Shown here piece after piece: positions 8,289 through 17,486 of a DNA stretch of 64,000 bases. A program made the position numbers and the translations under genes. Source of the stretch: Gammaproteobacteria bacterium. GTDB lineage: Bacteria > Gemmatimonadota > Gemmatimonadetes > Longimicrobiales > Gaopeijiaceae. The stretch covers positions 63,802-127,801 of the forward strand of contig JAPPHB010000002.1 in NCBI GenBank assembly GCA_028821195.1, read 5' to 3'. The notes below the pieces were generated by a model, which worked only from the letters and a program-made list of their open reading frames with translations, was not told the origin of the DNA and did no database searches. How positions within the stretch are numbered: position 1 is the first letter of the stretch; every line of letters starts with the position of its first letter.

Positions 8289-9274
8289 CCGGATCGATAC
8301 GCGGCCGGCCGCGGCGACGCGACAGCCATGCCATGCGCGGTTGGCGGGGGCGTTCTCCGTTCCCGGCCGGAGCGCGTGCCTGGACCTCGGTCGCCATGCT
8401 GGTCCTGTGCGCGTGCGGTGACGCGACGGGACCCACCCTGAGCCCCGGCGAGCGCTGCGGCTCGGATTCGAGCGCGGTCCCGACCTTCGCCGATCCGGCG
8501 CTCGAAGCCGGCGTGCGCGCGGCACTCGACCTCGCCCCGGAGGAATCGCTCACCTGCGGACGCGTCGCTTCCCTCGAGTCGCTGGGGGTCAACGCGACAG
8601 GGGTCCGCAACCTTTCGGGAATCGAGAACCTGACCGAGCTCACCGAACTCCTGGTTGCCCAGAACGGCATCGAGGACCTGGGACCGCTTGCTGCGCTGAC
8701 CGGTCTCGAGTACCTCGACGTGCGCGACAATTCGATCACGGATCTGAGCCCGCTTGCCGGGCTGACCAGCATGTTCGCCCTCAGCTTTGGCGACAACCAG
8801 GTCTCCGACCTGTCGGCTGTCCGCAACATGACCCAGCTCGAACAGCTCGGCGGGTCGAACAACCGGATCAGCGACCTCACACCGCTTGCGGGACTCGAGA
8901 CGCTGCTGCGGCTGGAACTCTACAACAACGACATCACCGACCTCGGCCCGATCGGCGGCCTGTGGACGCTACAGACGCTGGATGTCGGTCGGAACACGGT
9001 CCCCGACCTGTCGGCCCTGACCGAACTCGACAACCTGCTCATCATCGGCCTCGAGCGGACCACGGTGACCGACCTGAGCCCGCTCGTCGACATGATCCTG
9101 CTGTCGTTCCTGGTGCTGGACGACAACCGGGAGTTGAGCGACATCCAGCCGCTCATCGACAACCCGGGGGTCGGCCGGGACGACACGGTTTGGCTCGAGC
9201 GCACCGCCGTCTCCTGCGAGGACATCGAGATGCTCAGGGCGAAGCGCGCCACGGTGACGTCGAACTGCCCGTAG
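8285..9274 (+). CDS. Leucine-rich-repeat lipoprotein (internalin-type repeats)
   Basis: The start ATG 8285 overlaps the previous stop; a second candidate is ATG 8333. The 329-residue protein carries a signal peptide ending in a Cys-containing lipobox (LVLCAC-GD), then a cap region with two Cys, and about eight 22-residue leucine-rich repeats of the form L..LDVRDN.ITDLSPLAGLT, the SDS22/internalin subtype. The repeats run from about residue 105 to 300 and end in a short C-terminal cap with paired Cys. Such repeats bind proteins; here the likely place is the outer face of the cell envelope. The partner is unknown. Codon use matches the neighbours. Confidence 0.8.
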   Translation: MTGSIRGRPRRRDSHAMRGWRGRSPFPAGARAWTSVAMLVLCACGDATGPTLSPGERCGSDSSAVPTFADPALEAGVRAALDLAPEESLTCGRVASLESLGVNATGVRNLSGIENLTELTELLVAQNGIEDLGPLAALTGLEYLDVRDNSITDLSPLAGLTSMFALSFGDNQVSDLSAVRNMTQLEQLGGSNNRISDLTPLAGLETLLRLELYNNDITDLGPIGGLWTLQTLDVGRNTVPDLSALTELDNLLIIGLERTTVTDLSPLVDMILLSFLVLDDNRELSDIQPLIDNPGVGRDDTVWLERTAVSCEDIEMLRAKRATVTSNCP

Positions 9275-9308
9275 GTGGCTGCCAGCGGGCGCCGGCGCCC
9301 GCCGGAGC

Positions 9309-10346
9309 TTACTCTGAATTCGCCGCCTCTCCTTCGAGATGGGAGGCGGCAGCATCCACCAACTCCCGCGTTCCGGCGAAGAGCGGTGTGCGCTGGTGAA
9401 TGTGCCGGGGACGAATGTCGAGGATGTCCTCGGTGCCGTTGGTGGCCCTTCCTCCCGCCTGCTCCATGATCAGCCCCATCGGCGCCGCTTCGTACATGAG
9501 GCGCAGCTTCCCCTCCGGCTTCCCCCGGAAGGCGGGGTACATGAAGAGCCCGCCCACGAGGAGGGTGCGGTGGATGTCGGCCACCAGCGAGCCGATGTAG
9601 CGCGCCGAGAAGCCTTTGGCTCCCTCCGGCGGAGGCCTCTTGAAGTGGCGCACAAGCTCGTGCTGGCGAGGATTCCACCGGCGCGTGTAGGCCTCGTTGG
9701 TCGAATAGTGCCGGGCGGACGGCGAGGGGATGCGGATGTCGCGCCGGTTGAGTAGGAACTCGCCGCTCTCGGGATCGCGGATAAACCCGTGCACGCCTCG
9801 CCCGCTGGTGTAGACCAGCACCGTGGCGGCCCCGTAGAGGACGTAGCCCGCGGCGATCTGGTCGCGGCCGGGACGGAGAATCTCCGTGAGAGTGAGGCCG
9901 GCACCGGGCCCACCGTCGGACGAGGAATACGGAAGCAGGGAGAAGATCGTGCCCACCGGGACGTTCACCCCCAGGTTGGACGACCCGTCCAGCGGATCCA
10001 GGGCGAGGATGCAGCCTCCGTCCGGATGACTCGACGGGATGGGCATGAGGTCCTCGGCCTCCTCGGACACGATGCAGCACAGCATCTCGTCCGCGGCGAC
10101 CTCTTCCACCACCGCGTTGTGTGCGTACTGGTCGATGCGGGTGGCGGCCTCGCCGTGGACGTTGCGGTCGCCCGTGCGCGGCAGGGTGCCGGTCAGTCCC
10201 GTGCGCGCCACCACGCGGGCGATGCGGGTGCCTGCGCGCGCAAGGCCGGCCAGCACGTGAATCCAGTCCGGGGGTGCGGACGAATGGGCAGCCTCCTCGC
10301 TTTCGAGGAACGCCCCGAGGGTGGGCACGAGCGTGCGAGAGCGCAT
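9309..10346 (-). CDS. fbp: Class I fructose-1,6-bisphosphatase
   Basis: The 345-residue enzyme removes the 1-phosphate of fructose 1,6-bisphosphate, the committed step of gluconeogenesis. Metal- and substrate-site motifs of class I FBPase are present: VSEEAED, LDPLDGSSNLGVNVPVGTIFSL and the sugar-phosphate loop around FIRDPESG, with GLFMYPAF and LRLMYEAAPM near the C-terminus. ATG 10346 (RSRTLVPTLGAFL) is preferred over the longer frame to 10439, because the family N-terminus aligns there. It lies downstream of comEC on the same strand with a gap of about 100 bp, and faces the LRR lipoprotein gene convergently. Confidence 0.93.
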   Translation of the reverse strand: MRSRTLVPTLGAFLESEEAAHSSAPPDWIHVLAGLARAGTRIARVVARTGLTGTLPRTGDRNVHGEAATRIDQYAHNAVVEEVAADEMLCCIVSEEAEDLMPIPSSHPDGGCILALDPLDGSSNLGVNVPVGTIFSLLPYSSSDGGPGAGLTLTEILRPGRDQIAAGYVLYGAATVLVYTSGRGVHGFIRDPESGEFLLNRRDIRIPSPSARHYSTNEAYTRRWNPRQHELVRHFKRPPPEGAKGFSARYIGSLVADIHRTLLVGGLFMYPAFRGKPEGKLRLMYEAAPMGLIMEQAGGRATNGTEDILDIRPRHIHQRTPLFAGTRELVDAAASHLEGEAANSE

Positions 10347-10448
10347 GGAGTGGAGGGGTGGTGATGGGTGTGAGTGATGGCCGCTACTCGGGCTGGCAAT
10401 GTCGCACGACCGGGGGCTCAGGGGTAGAGCCGGAACCACTCGCGACGG

Positions 10449-12743
10449 CTAACACGCCGCGAGCACCGGGCAGCGTTCCACCGAGAGCGTGAAGTCCCCC
10501 GTGGGGAAGGCGTGGACGCGCACGACGCCCTGAAGGTCCGTGCGCGCGAGATCGACGCCGGCCCGCTCGAGGCGGTCGAGGATCTCCGCGTGCGGGTGTC
10601 CGTAGCGATTGCGGGCGCCCGCCGAGACCACCCCCAGTTCGGGCTGGGTGAACTCGAGGAGTTTCCAGGAGGTCGAGGTGCGGCTGCCGTGGTGTCCCGC
10701 CTTAAGCAGGTCGAGAGGCGGGATGTGGCCCGCGGCCAGGAGCGCGTCCTCCACAGCCGCAGGCGCATCGCCGGGGAGCAGCGCGGTGAAGTCGCCGTAG
10801 CGCAGCAACAGGACGACGGACTGGTCGTTGGCCTCGTCGCTGGCGGCGGAGTCGGCGGCACCTCCGGGGTGCAGCACCTCCAGGGTGACGCCGTCCGCGG
10901 AGACGCGGTCCCCGGCGCGCGCGGCGAACCAGGTGGCGCCCCGCGCCTGAGCCCGCTCGAGGGCAGCCACGTAGGCGGGCCGTGCGGCGGGGGCTCCGGG
11001 GTCGAGGACGCGGAGCACGTCGAGTTCCGAGAGGACCGCGTTGGCGCCCCCGATGTGGTCCAGGTCCGGGTGGGTGAGGATAAGCGCCTCCAGGCGCGCG
11101 GCGCCTCGTCTTCTCAGGTAGGGGACAACGATGCGCTCGCCGGAATCGAAGGTGCGCGAGCGCGGGCCGGTGTCGATCAGGATCCAGCGGCTGCCCGGGG
11201 TGCGGATGGCCACCGCATCGCCCTGGCCCACGTCCAGGAAGACCAGCTCCATGGGCCCACCGCTTCCGATGAGCGCGGGAATCGGCCAGGCCACCAGGGT
11301 GGCCGCCAGCGAGGCGACCAGCACGGCCGCGCGCACCCGGGGACGCAGGCGCAGGGCAAGGCCCCGGACGACGAGTGCGTACACGGCCAGGGCGGCGGTG
11401 GCGGCCACGATCCACCAGCGCGGCGTCCACACGGCGGCCCCGGGAAGATCCACTACCACCGAGGCGATGGCGCCTGCGAGCTGGAGAAACAGGTCGACGC
11501 CTCCCGCGAAGATGCCCGCCAGGGGGAGAGAGATGAAGGAGAGCAGGATGGAGAGGAGCATCCCCGGGATGGCGGCCGCGACCAGCGGTCCGGCGACCAG
11601 GGTCACCGGAATGCCGGCAGTCGCGAAGTAGCCGAAGTGCCAGGCCACCAGCGGGAAGGTGGCGGCGGTCGCGGCGATGCCCGAGGCGAGACCGGTGCGC
11701 AGCGCCGATGGAAGGCGGGCAAGCCGGCCCGTACGCAGGACCTGGCTCACCGGGGGAGAGAGCAGGACCAGACCCGCAGCTCCCGCGAAGGAGAGCTGGA
11801 ACGCCACCGACACGATCGCGTCCGGGCGCGCGGCGAGCAGGGCGATGAAGGCCGTGGCGAGCGCGCCCAGCGACGAGACCCGGCGCCCGAGCAAGCGACC
11901 CGCCGCCAGCGCCGCCAGAATGAAGGCCGCACGGGTGGCCGCCACCGGGGAGCCGATGGCGAGCACGTACGCCCAGCTGCCGGCGGCGGCCGCCAGAGGC
12001 GCGCGGCCGGGACCGAAGCCGAGACGGCGCGCGAGCAGGTAGAGGATGGCCGCGATCACCCCCACGTGGAAGCCGGAGATGGCGAGCAGGTGGGCGATGC
12101 CGGCGCGCGCCCACTGGTCGCGCACCTCGCGGGCAAGACGCTCGCGGCGGGCCAGGATGAGCGCCTCGCCGAGGCCTGCGCGGGCCGGGTACAGGACGTC
12201 GAGGCGCTCGCGGACGACGGCCCGCAGACGCACGGCAAGCGGGACCGCCGGGGCCCCGGTGTCCACCTCGAGGGCGCGCACTACCAGGGTGCCCGCGTAC
12301 TCGGGGGGCATGCCCCGGCGCAAGGGGCGCGCCAGCCACTGGCCGCGAATTACCAGCGACGCGGCGGCGGGCGGGACGGAAACATCTTCCCGGACCACCG
12401 CGCGCACCCGGGCGCGGCATCCCCCGGGGAGTCCGGCACGGGCGATGAAGGGCGCCGCGCCCTCCCCGGGCACGCCTTCGAAGTAGCCGTGCAGCTCCAG
12501 CGTTGCGCCGTCCGGGATCGCGAGCTGGCAGCTGCGTGTGCGCGCCCCGGCCGAGGCCATGCCGTGGAGCAGTCCGCCGCACAGGGCGAGCAGGAGACCG
12601 GTGGGGAGGGGCTGCGGGCGGAGGCGGCCGATGCGGGCTGGCCGGCTCGGCGGTGCGTCAGCGTCGACCCCGGAGCGCGGCCATGCAAACCGCGGGCGCT
12701 CCCATGCAAATATGAGCCAGCAGAGCAGCGATCCGCCCAGCAC
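10449..12743 (-). CDS. comEC: ComEC/Rec2 DNA-uptake channel with C-terminal metallo-beta-lactamase domain
   Basis: This product of at least 764 residues has the three ComEC parts: an N-terminal OB-like region, the competence transmembrane domain with the signature HLLAISGFHVGVI, and a C-terminal metallo-beta-lactamase domain (LVFLDVGQGDAVAI and THPDLDHIGG). ComEC forms the inner-membrane channel for single-stranded DNA in natural transformation; the beta-lactamase domain may degrade the second strand. The start is uncertain. GTG 12743 is the first canonical start, but the frame stays open to 12855 and encodes a hydrophobic segment (LALAFGLGTALVHL) that would be the first membrane helix, with GGAGG at about 12841, so a rarer start codon may be used. 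It is the last membrane gene of the alr-miaB run. Confidence 0.9.
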   Translation of the reverse strand: MLGGSLLCWLIFAWERPRFAWPRSGVDADAPPSRPARIGRLRPQPLPTGLLLALCGGLLHGMASAGARTRSCQLAIPDGATLELHGYFEGVPGEGAAPFIARAGLPGGCRARVRAVVREDVSVPPAAASLVIRGQWLARPLRRGMPPEYAGTLVVRALEVDTGAPAVPLAVRLRAVVRERLDVLYPARAGLGEALILARRERLAREVRDQWARAGIAHLLAISGFHVGVIAAILYLLARRLGFGPGRAPLAAAAGSWAYVLAIGSPVAATRAAFILAALAAGRLLGRRVSSLGALATAFIALLAARPDAIVSVAFQLSFAGAAGLVLLSPPVSQVLRTGRLARLPSALRTGLASGIAATAATFPLVAWHFGYFATAGIPVTLVAGPLVAAAIPGMLLSILLSFISLPLAGIFAGGVDLFLQLAGAIASVVVDLPGAAVWTPRWWIVAATAALAVYALVVRGLALRLRPRVRAAVLVASLAATLVAWPIPALIGSGGPMELVFLDVGQGDAVAIRTPGSRWILIDTGPRSRTFDSGERIVVPYLRRRGAARLEALILTHPDLDHIGGANAVLSELDVLRVLDPGAPAARPAYVAALERAQARGATWFAARAGDRVSADGVTLEVLHPGGAADSAASDEANDQSVVLLLRYGDFTALLPGDAPAAVEDALLAAGHIPPLDLLKAGHHGSRTSTSWKLLEFTQPELGVVSAGARNRYGHPHAEILDRLERAGVDLARTDLQGVVRVHAFPTGDFTLSVERCPVLAAC

Positions 12744-12872
12744 CGCCGGCGTGAGCCACGCCGGCAGGTGAACCAGGGCCGTCCCCAGCCCGAAGGCCAG
12801 GGCCAGCCGGGCTACCGGCGGAATCCAGGTGTTCGGCTGCCCTCCTCGGCCAGATTACACATCTTGCGCGAT

Positions 12873-13193
12873 TTAGGTATTCTTGCCGCCCCCAGCGTCC
12901 TCCGCATCGAAGAGGTCGCGCTGGGTCAGGTCCGTAGCGCCCTCGGCGCGCGCCTCCTCGATGAGCCGGTCACGGAGGATCTTGCGCACGCGCAGATCGG
13001 TGTGGAGCCCGGCCAGAAGCATCACCAGCATGCCCACCAGGAGCGCCGCGAAAGCCACCATCGTGACCGGGAACCGGTAGAACTGGGCGAACCCCAGGTC
13101 GAGCGTGATGCGCTGGTCGCCGTTATGCGCGGTAAACCAGATCACCAGCCCGACAAAGGCCGCCACTCCGGCCAAGGCCAGCCATCTGCTCAA
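12873..13193 (-). CDS. LapA/DUF1049-like small inner-membrane protein
   Basis: The 106-residue product starts at TTG 13193, sharing TTGA with the miaB stop, and GGAG lies a few bases before it. It has two membrane segments (LALAGVAAFVGLVIWF and VTMVAFAALLVGMLVMLLAG) separated by the short polar stretch with the RITLDLGFAQFYRFPV pattern typical of the LapA domain, then a charged coiled tail (RVRKILRDRLIEEARAE). In enterobacteria LapA works with LapB in regulating LPS synthesis. That role is not established here, and no lapB is present in the window. Confidence 0.7.
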   Translation of the reverse strand: MSRWLALAGVAAFVGLVIWFTAHNGDQRITLDLGFAQFYRFPVTMVAFAALLVGMLVMLLAGLHTDLRVRKILRDRLIEEARAEGATDLTQRDLFDAEDAGGGKNT

Positions 13194-14593
13194 GTCGGCT
13201 CCGCAGGCTGGGATCCGTTCGCCAGCCGGCGGCCCGTGAACGTGGCCCCGCTGGTTCCGGTGAGCTCGACGGTCGCGTACGCGCCCTCGAGGCTGGTGGG
13301 CGCGGCAAAGGCAACCACCTTTCCCCGCCGGGTGCGGCCCAGCATCTGCCCCGGACCCCGGGCCTCCTTCTCGACCAGCACCTCCTCGACCCGCCCCACC
13401 TCCGAGCGGTTGATCTCGGTCTGGACGGAACGAGCCACCTCGATCAGCTCGCGCAGGCGGTCCGCCGCCTCGCCGTCCTCGATGAACCAGTGCGCCGGCA
13501 TGCGGGTCGCGGGAGTCCCCTCGCGGAGCGAGTAGCGATAGGTGTAGACGTCGTCGAAGCGGACCGTGCGCAGCAGATCCAGGGTGTCCTCGAAGTCGCT
13601 GCGGGTCTCGCCCGGGAAGGCGCAGATGATGTCGGTGGACAGGGCGATATCGGGGATCGCCTCGCGCACCATCTGCACCCGCTCGAGGAAGCTCTCCACC
13701 GTGTAGCGGCGCAGCATGCGCTTCAGGGTGCGGTTGTTCCCGGACTGCGCGGGCAGATGCAGCTGCTCGCACACTGCGGGCTCGGCGGCCATCACCTCCA
13801 CGAGTTCGGGGGTGACGTCATTCGGGTGCGGCGAGGTGAAGCGCACGCGCCGGATGCCGGGGATGCGGGCAACGCCCGCGAGCAGTCGGGCGAAGCTCCA
13901 GTCCCCGCGGGCGTAGGAGTTCACGGTCTGTCCCAGCAGGGTGACCTCGGTGACGCCCGTGGCGGCGATGCCCCGGATCTCCGCCAGGACTTCCTCGGGC
14001 CGGCGGTTCTTCTCGGGGCCGCGGACGTACGGGACGATGCAGAAGGTGCAGCGGTGATCGCATCCGCGCTGGATCGGCACCCATGCCGAGATGCGCGACG
14101 TGCGGCGCTGCTCGAGGCCTTCGTAGTTCTCCGCCGGATCCAGGGAGAGGACGGAGAGGCGCCGTCCGGGCTCGGCGAGGGCGTCGAGCCGCTCGGGAAG
14201 CTCGCGGTATCCGTCGGGGCCCATCACCAGGTCGACGTAGGGGGCCCGCTCCAGAAGCGTGTCGCCCATGCGCTGGGCCATGCAGCCGGTGACGCCGATC
14301 ACGAGATCGGGGTTGTCGCGCTTCAGGCCGTTCAACTGCGACACCCGGCCGAGGACGCGCCGTTCCGCGTGTTCACGGATAGCGCATGTGTTCACGAGAA
14401 CCACGTCGGCCTGCCCCGGCGTTTCGGCCACGGCATAGCCCCTCTGCTCGAGGATTCCGGCCATCAGCTCGCCGTCGCTGATGTTCATCTGACAGCCGTA
14501 CGTCTCGATGTAGACGCGCCTGCGGGCGGCCAGGGGCAGCCGGACGGCCGTACCGGATCCTGTCGCGGCGGCGGTCTCGGGCCCGGCACCCAC
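13190..14593 (-). CDS. miaB: tRNA-2-methylthio-N6-dimethylallyladenosine synthase MiaB
   Basis: This radical-SAM methylthiotransferase modifies A37 of tRNAs that read UNN codons. All parts are visible in 467 residues. The N-terminal UPF0004 domain has three cluster Cys (ETYGCQMN, NTCAIREHAE, GVTGCMAQR). The radical-SAM core has CDHRCTFC followed by IVPYVRGPE, and the C-terminal TRAM domain spans about the last 65 residues. GTG 14593 is chosen because it directly overlaps the TAG of the upstream beta-barrel gene (TAGTG) and gives the usual MiaB length; the frame is open further but only as antisense-free shadow. It is followed by the LapA-like gene with a shared TTGA. Confidence 0.95.
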   Translation of the reverse strand: MGAGPETAAATGSGTAVRLPLAARRRVYIETYGCQMNISDGELMAGILEQRGYAVAETPGQADVVLVNTCAIREHAERRVLGRVSQLNGLKRDNPDLVIGVTGCMAQRMGDTLLERAPYVDLVMGPDGYRELPERLDALAEPGRRLSVLSLDPAENYEGLEQRRTSRISAWVPIQRGCDHRCTFCIVPYVRGPEKNRRPEEVLAEIRGIAATGVTEVTLLGQTVNSYARGDWSFARLLAGVARIPGIRRVRFTSPHPNDVTPELVEVMAAEPAVCEQLHLPAQSGNNRTLKRMLRRYTVESFLERVQMVREAIPDIALSTDIICAFPGETRSDFEDTLDLLRTVRFDDVYTYRYSLREGTPATRMPAHWFIEDGEAADRLRELIEVARSVQTEINRSEVGRVEEVLVEKEARGPGQMLGRTRRGKVVAFAAPTSLEGAYATVELTGTSGATFTGRRLANGSQPAEPT

Positions 14594-15813
14594 TAGAAGC
14601 TCGATGCCCGGAAGGAGAAGGTGTAGCGCGAGAACGACTCCGAGATCGAGTCCGTCGCGCGGGTGCCCCTTTCGTACGAGAAGTCGAAGGCGGCGATGAT
14701 GAGGTTTTCGGTCTCGAGCAGGTTCCAGCCGAAGCCGGCGGCGAAGCCGCTCTCGGTCGGGGTCGAGGCGTCTATCGAGAAGGGCAGGCCGGCGCGGCGG
14801 TAGCCCACCCGGACGGGAAAGCTGCGCCCGAACAGGCCCATTCCCGACCACTCGAACCCGCCTCCGAAAGTAGTGACGGCGCCGCGCGCAGCGGCGCCCG
14901 CACCCGACTCGGCCGGCGTCCAGTTGGAGCGCCCGAAACCGAGGGTCGCGGCCACCACGGGCGTGAGCATCGCGCTCGCTCCGATGCGGAATTCCGTGGG
15001 CAGTTCGAAGCGGGCTTCCCCGCCCGCGGTCTGGCCCACGGGGGTCGCCCGCAGGTCGCCGGACCAGGTCAGGCTGCCGGAGACGCGCAGGAAGTCACGG
15101 AAATCCCACATCGCTCCGAGCCCGAAGGTTGTGCCCGTCATTTCCCAGCGGCCGCGCTCGCGAAAGCGGTCGCCGGTCTCCTGGTCCTCGTCCTCGACGA
15201 CGCCGATGGCGCGCGAGAAGTTCCGCACCTGGGTCCCCGTGTGGAAGCCGAGGGTGGCCGCGACGGAAAGACCTCCGGAAAGGGCGCGGGCAAAACCGAT
15301 GCGGGCCGCACCCACGCTGCCATCGGACTCGTAGGTGTCGGCGACATCGATCGAGTCCTGCTCGCGGGCGACGCGAAGGGTTCGTTCGGCCTTCCAGTTC
15401 TGTTCCAGGAGGCCCCCGTAGGACAAGGTGGCGACCCCGTAGTTCCGCACCGGATAGGACAGCGCCAGCAGGGGAAAGCGCGTGCCTTCGATCGGGACGC
15501 TCTGGTCGCCGATGGCCGCCGCGCCGCGGCTGGGCTGGATGGTGACCGAGACGCTGGGGACGGTGATCCGGCTGGCGCGGGCCGGATCCGTGGGGAGCAC
15601 GGCGCCGCCGAAGAGACCGACCCCCACCGAGCCCATCGCGCGCGATCGCCCGTCGAGCGCCTCCAGGGGAATGCCCAGACCCTGGCTGCCGATAAGCGAC
15701 TGGGCGGCAAGCGGCCGTGCCCCGGCGAGGGCGAGGAGCGCAAGGGTAACGGCCATGAAGAAGCCGGTGGCAGCTACAGGATCCGCAACGCGAAGACGGG
15801 CGCAGGCGTTCAT
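14593..15813 (-). CDS. Outer-membrane beta-barrel protein (PorV/FadL-like)
   Basis: The 406-residue protein has a signal peptide ending in ARPLAAQS and then alternating amphipathic strands through to an aromatic C-terminus (FSFRASSF), as required for BAM-dependent insertion. N-terminal features (IPLEALDGRSRAMGSVGVG) resemble PorV/PorQ and FadL-like barrels of FCB bacteria, in which an early segment plugs the pore. It may be a channel for hydrophobic ligands or an outer-membrane shuttle, but nothing in the sequence fixes the ligand. ATG 15813 overlaps the preceding stop (ATGA), placing it in the alr transcription unit between the deaminase/lipoprotein ORF and miaB. Confidence 0.8.
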   Translation of the reverse strand: MNACARLRVADPVAATGFFMAVTLALLALAGARPLAAQSLIGSQGLGIPLEALDGRSRAMGSVGVGLFGGAVLPTDPARASRITVPSVSVTIQPSRGAAAIGDQSVPIEGTRFPLLALSYPVRNYGVATLSYGGLLEQNWKAERTLRVAREQDSIDVADTYESDGSVGAARIGFARALSGGLSVAATLGFHTGTQVRNFSRAIGVVEDEDQETGDRFRERGRWEMTGTTFGLGAMWDFRDFLRVSGSLTWSGDLRATPVGQTAGGEARFELPTEFRIGASAMLTPVVAATLGFGRSNWTPAESGAGAAARGAVTTFGGGFEWSGMGLFGRSFPVRVGYRRAGLPFSIDASTPTESGFAAGFGWNLLETENLIIAAFDFSYERGTRATDSISESFSRYTFSFRASSF

Positions 15814-17486
15814 CTCATGCTCATCCCGGTGAGCTGGCTCACGAGGATGCGAAGCAGCGGCGGCGAACTCGAGTCGGGTCCCAGGAAGCGCATCAGCTCG
15901 AAGCTCTGGGGTTCGATGGCAGCCAGCAGCGCCAGGGTGTTGGGCGCCGGAACGCTGTCTTCGGTGACACCCCGTGCCAGGTCCTTGACGAAGCCGGTGA
16001 TCGGTATCTCGAGCACCCGCCCCTCATCGCCCGCGAAGATCTCCGGAGGCACTTGCAGGACCGGGATCTGGATCGAGTTGCCCAGAGGCGCGCGCGGCAG
16101 GAACTCGGGCGAGGGAATCGGGCGGGCGTCGACGAATAGCGTGTCGGTGGGGCGCAGCGCCGGGTCGGTGGCCCCCGGGGTCAGGACCAGCGCCGCCTGG
16201 GTGATGCCGTCGGCGGTGAGAGGAAGGGTGCACTCGCCCGAAGGACAGGTCTCGCCGCGAATGGGAAACGAAGCCGGCAACTGCACTTCGAAGACGGTGC
16301 GCCAGGCGGGGGCGCCGCCGATCTGGAGCGTCCCCTCGGGCAGGGAGGGAACCGGGTCGTAGATGAAGGTCAGGTACTCCGAGAAGGTGTCTGTGGTGAC
16401 CATCGTGTCCGAGCGGATCGACGGCAGCGCGTCCATGACCAGATTGGCCGAACGCACCTTCACGCGCTCGCCGGGCGTGACCATCCGCACCAGCATGCCG
16501 CGGGCTTCGTCCTCGGTGTCCCACGCCTCGATGACGAGGGTGTCGATGACGAAGAAGGCGGAGTCGGATTCCGCCGGATCCCACACCGCCGTGGCGATCG
16601 GCGTGGCGTCGCCACCGCCGGGTTGAGCCCAGGGGACCTGTTCCCCGAGAGTGTCCACCGCGTGGACGAAGGTGGCGGAGGGCGGATGCCAGCGCTCGCT
16701 GATGAGCGATGCGGACAAGGTCACCGGTCCGGAGGGGGCCGCCAGGGTATCGAAGCGGAGGACGGCGCGCCCCCCGACCAGCGTGAGGTTCGGGTCGGTG
16801 ACCGTGGTGCCGGCGGTGTCGCGAATGCTGGCGGAGCGCGGGATGGGACCGAATCGCACCAGCGTGCGCGCCTCCAGGCCGTCTTCGCCGAACTCGGTGG
16901 CGACCAGCGGAACGGCCACGTCCGAAGCGCGGCCGAAGCCGCCGAACACCTGAATGCCGCTGGCGAACTGGTCGTGCGAAAGATGGACCTCGGAAGTCAC
17001 CACGGTGACGGGGAACGTCAGCTCGTCCACCGCGGTGGGCGTCTCGTACCCGCAGGTGGCGGTGAGAAGCGCAGCCACGGCCGCAAGCGCGCGGGCCGCG
17101 CGCTTCAGCCGGAAGGGCGCAGGCAGGAGCGCTGCCAGGTTCCAGTCGGCGGTCCCCTCGGGTGACTCGGAGCGGACGGAGAGCCGGGGCGAGAATTCTG
17201 CGAGGGCCTGGCGGCAGAGCCCACAAGGGGAGGCGGGCGGACCGGACGAGGTGCTGACGGCGACGCGGGTGAACGACCGGTGGCCAGCGGCCACCGCCGC
17301 GGCCAGCGCCGAGCGCTCGGCGCACAGGGTGAGGCCGTAGGAGGCGTTCTCCACGTTGCATCCCGAGAACACGGCGCCATCCGCCGTCTCCAGCGCCGCG
17401 CCCACCTGGAACCCGGAATAGGGAGCGTAGGCGCGCTCGCGTGCGGCGCGCGCATGGTTCAGAAGTCGCTCGAAAGCGTCCGTCAT
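15810..17486 (-). CDS. cdd: Cytidine deaminase fused in frame to a lipoprotein-like beta-rich domain
   Basis: One uninterrupted 558-codon frame covers two different proteins. Residues 1-130 are a complete tetrameric-type cytidine deaminase with the zinc site CAERSA and PCGLCRQ, and substrate loop GCNVENASYG; it converts (deoxy)cytidine to (deoxy)uridine. The domain should end at LLPAPFRLK. It is followed at once by a signal-peptide-like run, KRAARALAAVAALLTATC, with a lipobox Cys near residue 148 (about 17050), and about 410 residues of beta-rich sequence with DNRLRE-like strands. ATG 17486 overlaps the alr stop. Either it is a true fusion, a second gene starting at a CTG inside the deaminase end, or a lost stop. 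The C-terminal function is unknown. Confidence 0.8.
   Translation of the reverse strand: MTDAFERLLNHARAARERAYAPYSGFQVGAALETADGAVFSGCNVENASYGLTLCAERSALAAAVAAGHRSFTRVAVSTSSGPPASPCGLCRQALAEFSPRLSVRSESPEGTADWNLAALLPAPFRLKRAARALAAVAALLTATCGYETPTAVDELTFPVTVVTSEVHLSHDQFASGIQVFGGFGRASDVAVPLVATEFGEDGLEARTLVRFGPIPRSASIRDTAGTTVTDPNLTLVGGRAVLRFDTLAAPSGPVTLSASLISERWHPPSATFVHAVDTLGEQVPWAQPGGGDATPIATAVWDPAESDSAFFVIDTLVIEAWDTEDEARGMLVRMVTPGERVKVRSANLVMDALPSIRSDTMVTTDTFSEYLTFIYDPVPSLPEGTLQIGGAPAWRTVFEVQLPASFPIRGETCPSGECTLPLTADGITQAALVLTPGATDPALRPTDTLFVDARPIPSPEFLPRAPLGNSIQIPVLQVPPEIFAGDEGRVLEIPITGFVKDLARGVTEDSVPAPNTLALLAAIEPQSFELMRFLGPDSSSPPLLRILVSQLTGMSMR

Noticed and set aside
9286..9303. Bidirectional terminator between the LRR lipoprotein and fbp
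   Set aside because: There is a perfect 18-bp GC palindrome (GCGGGCGCC and its complement) but no T run on either side.
10512..13535. 1007-codon open frame on the plus strand opposite comEC and its neighbour
   Set aside because: Antisense shadow of comEC; very high Arg/Gly/Gln content and no domain.
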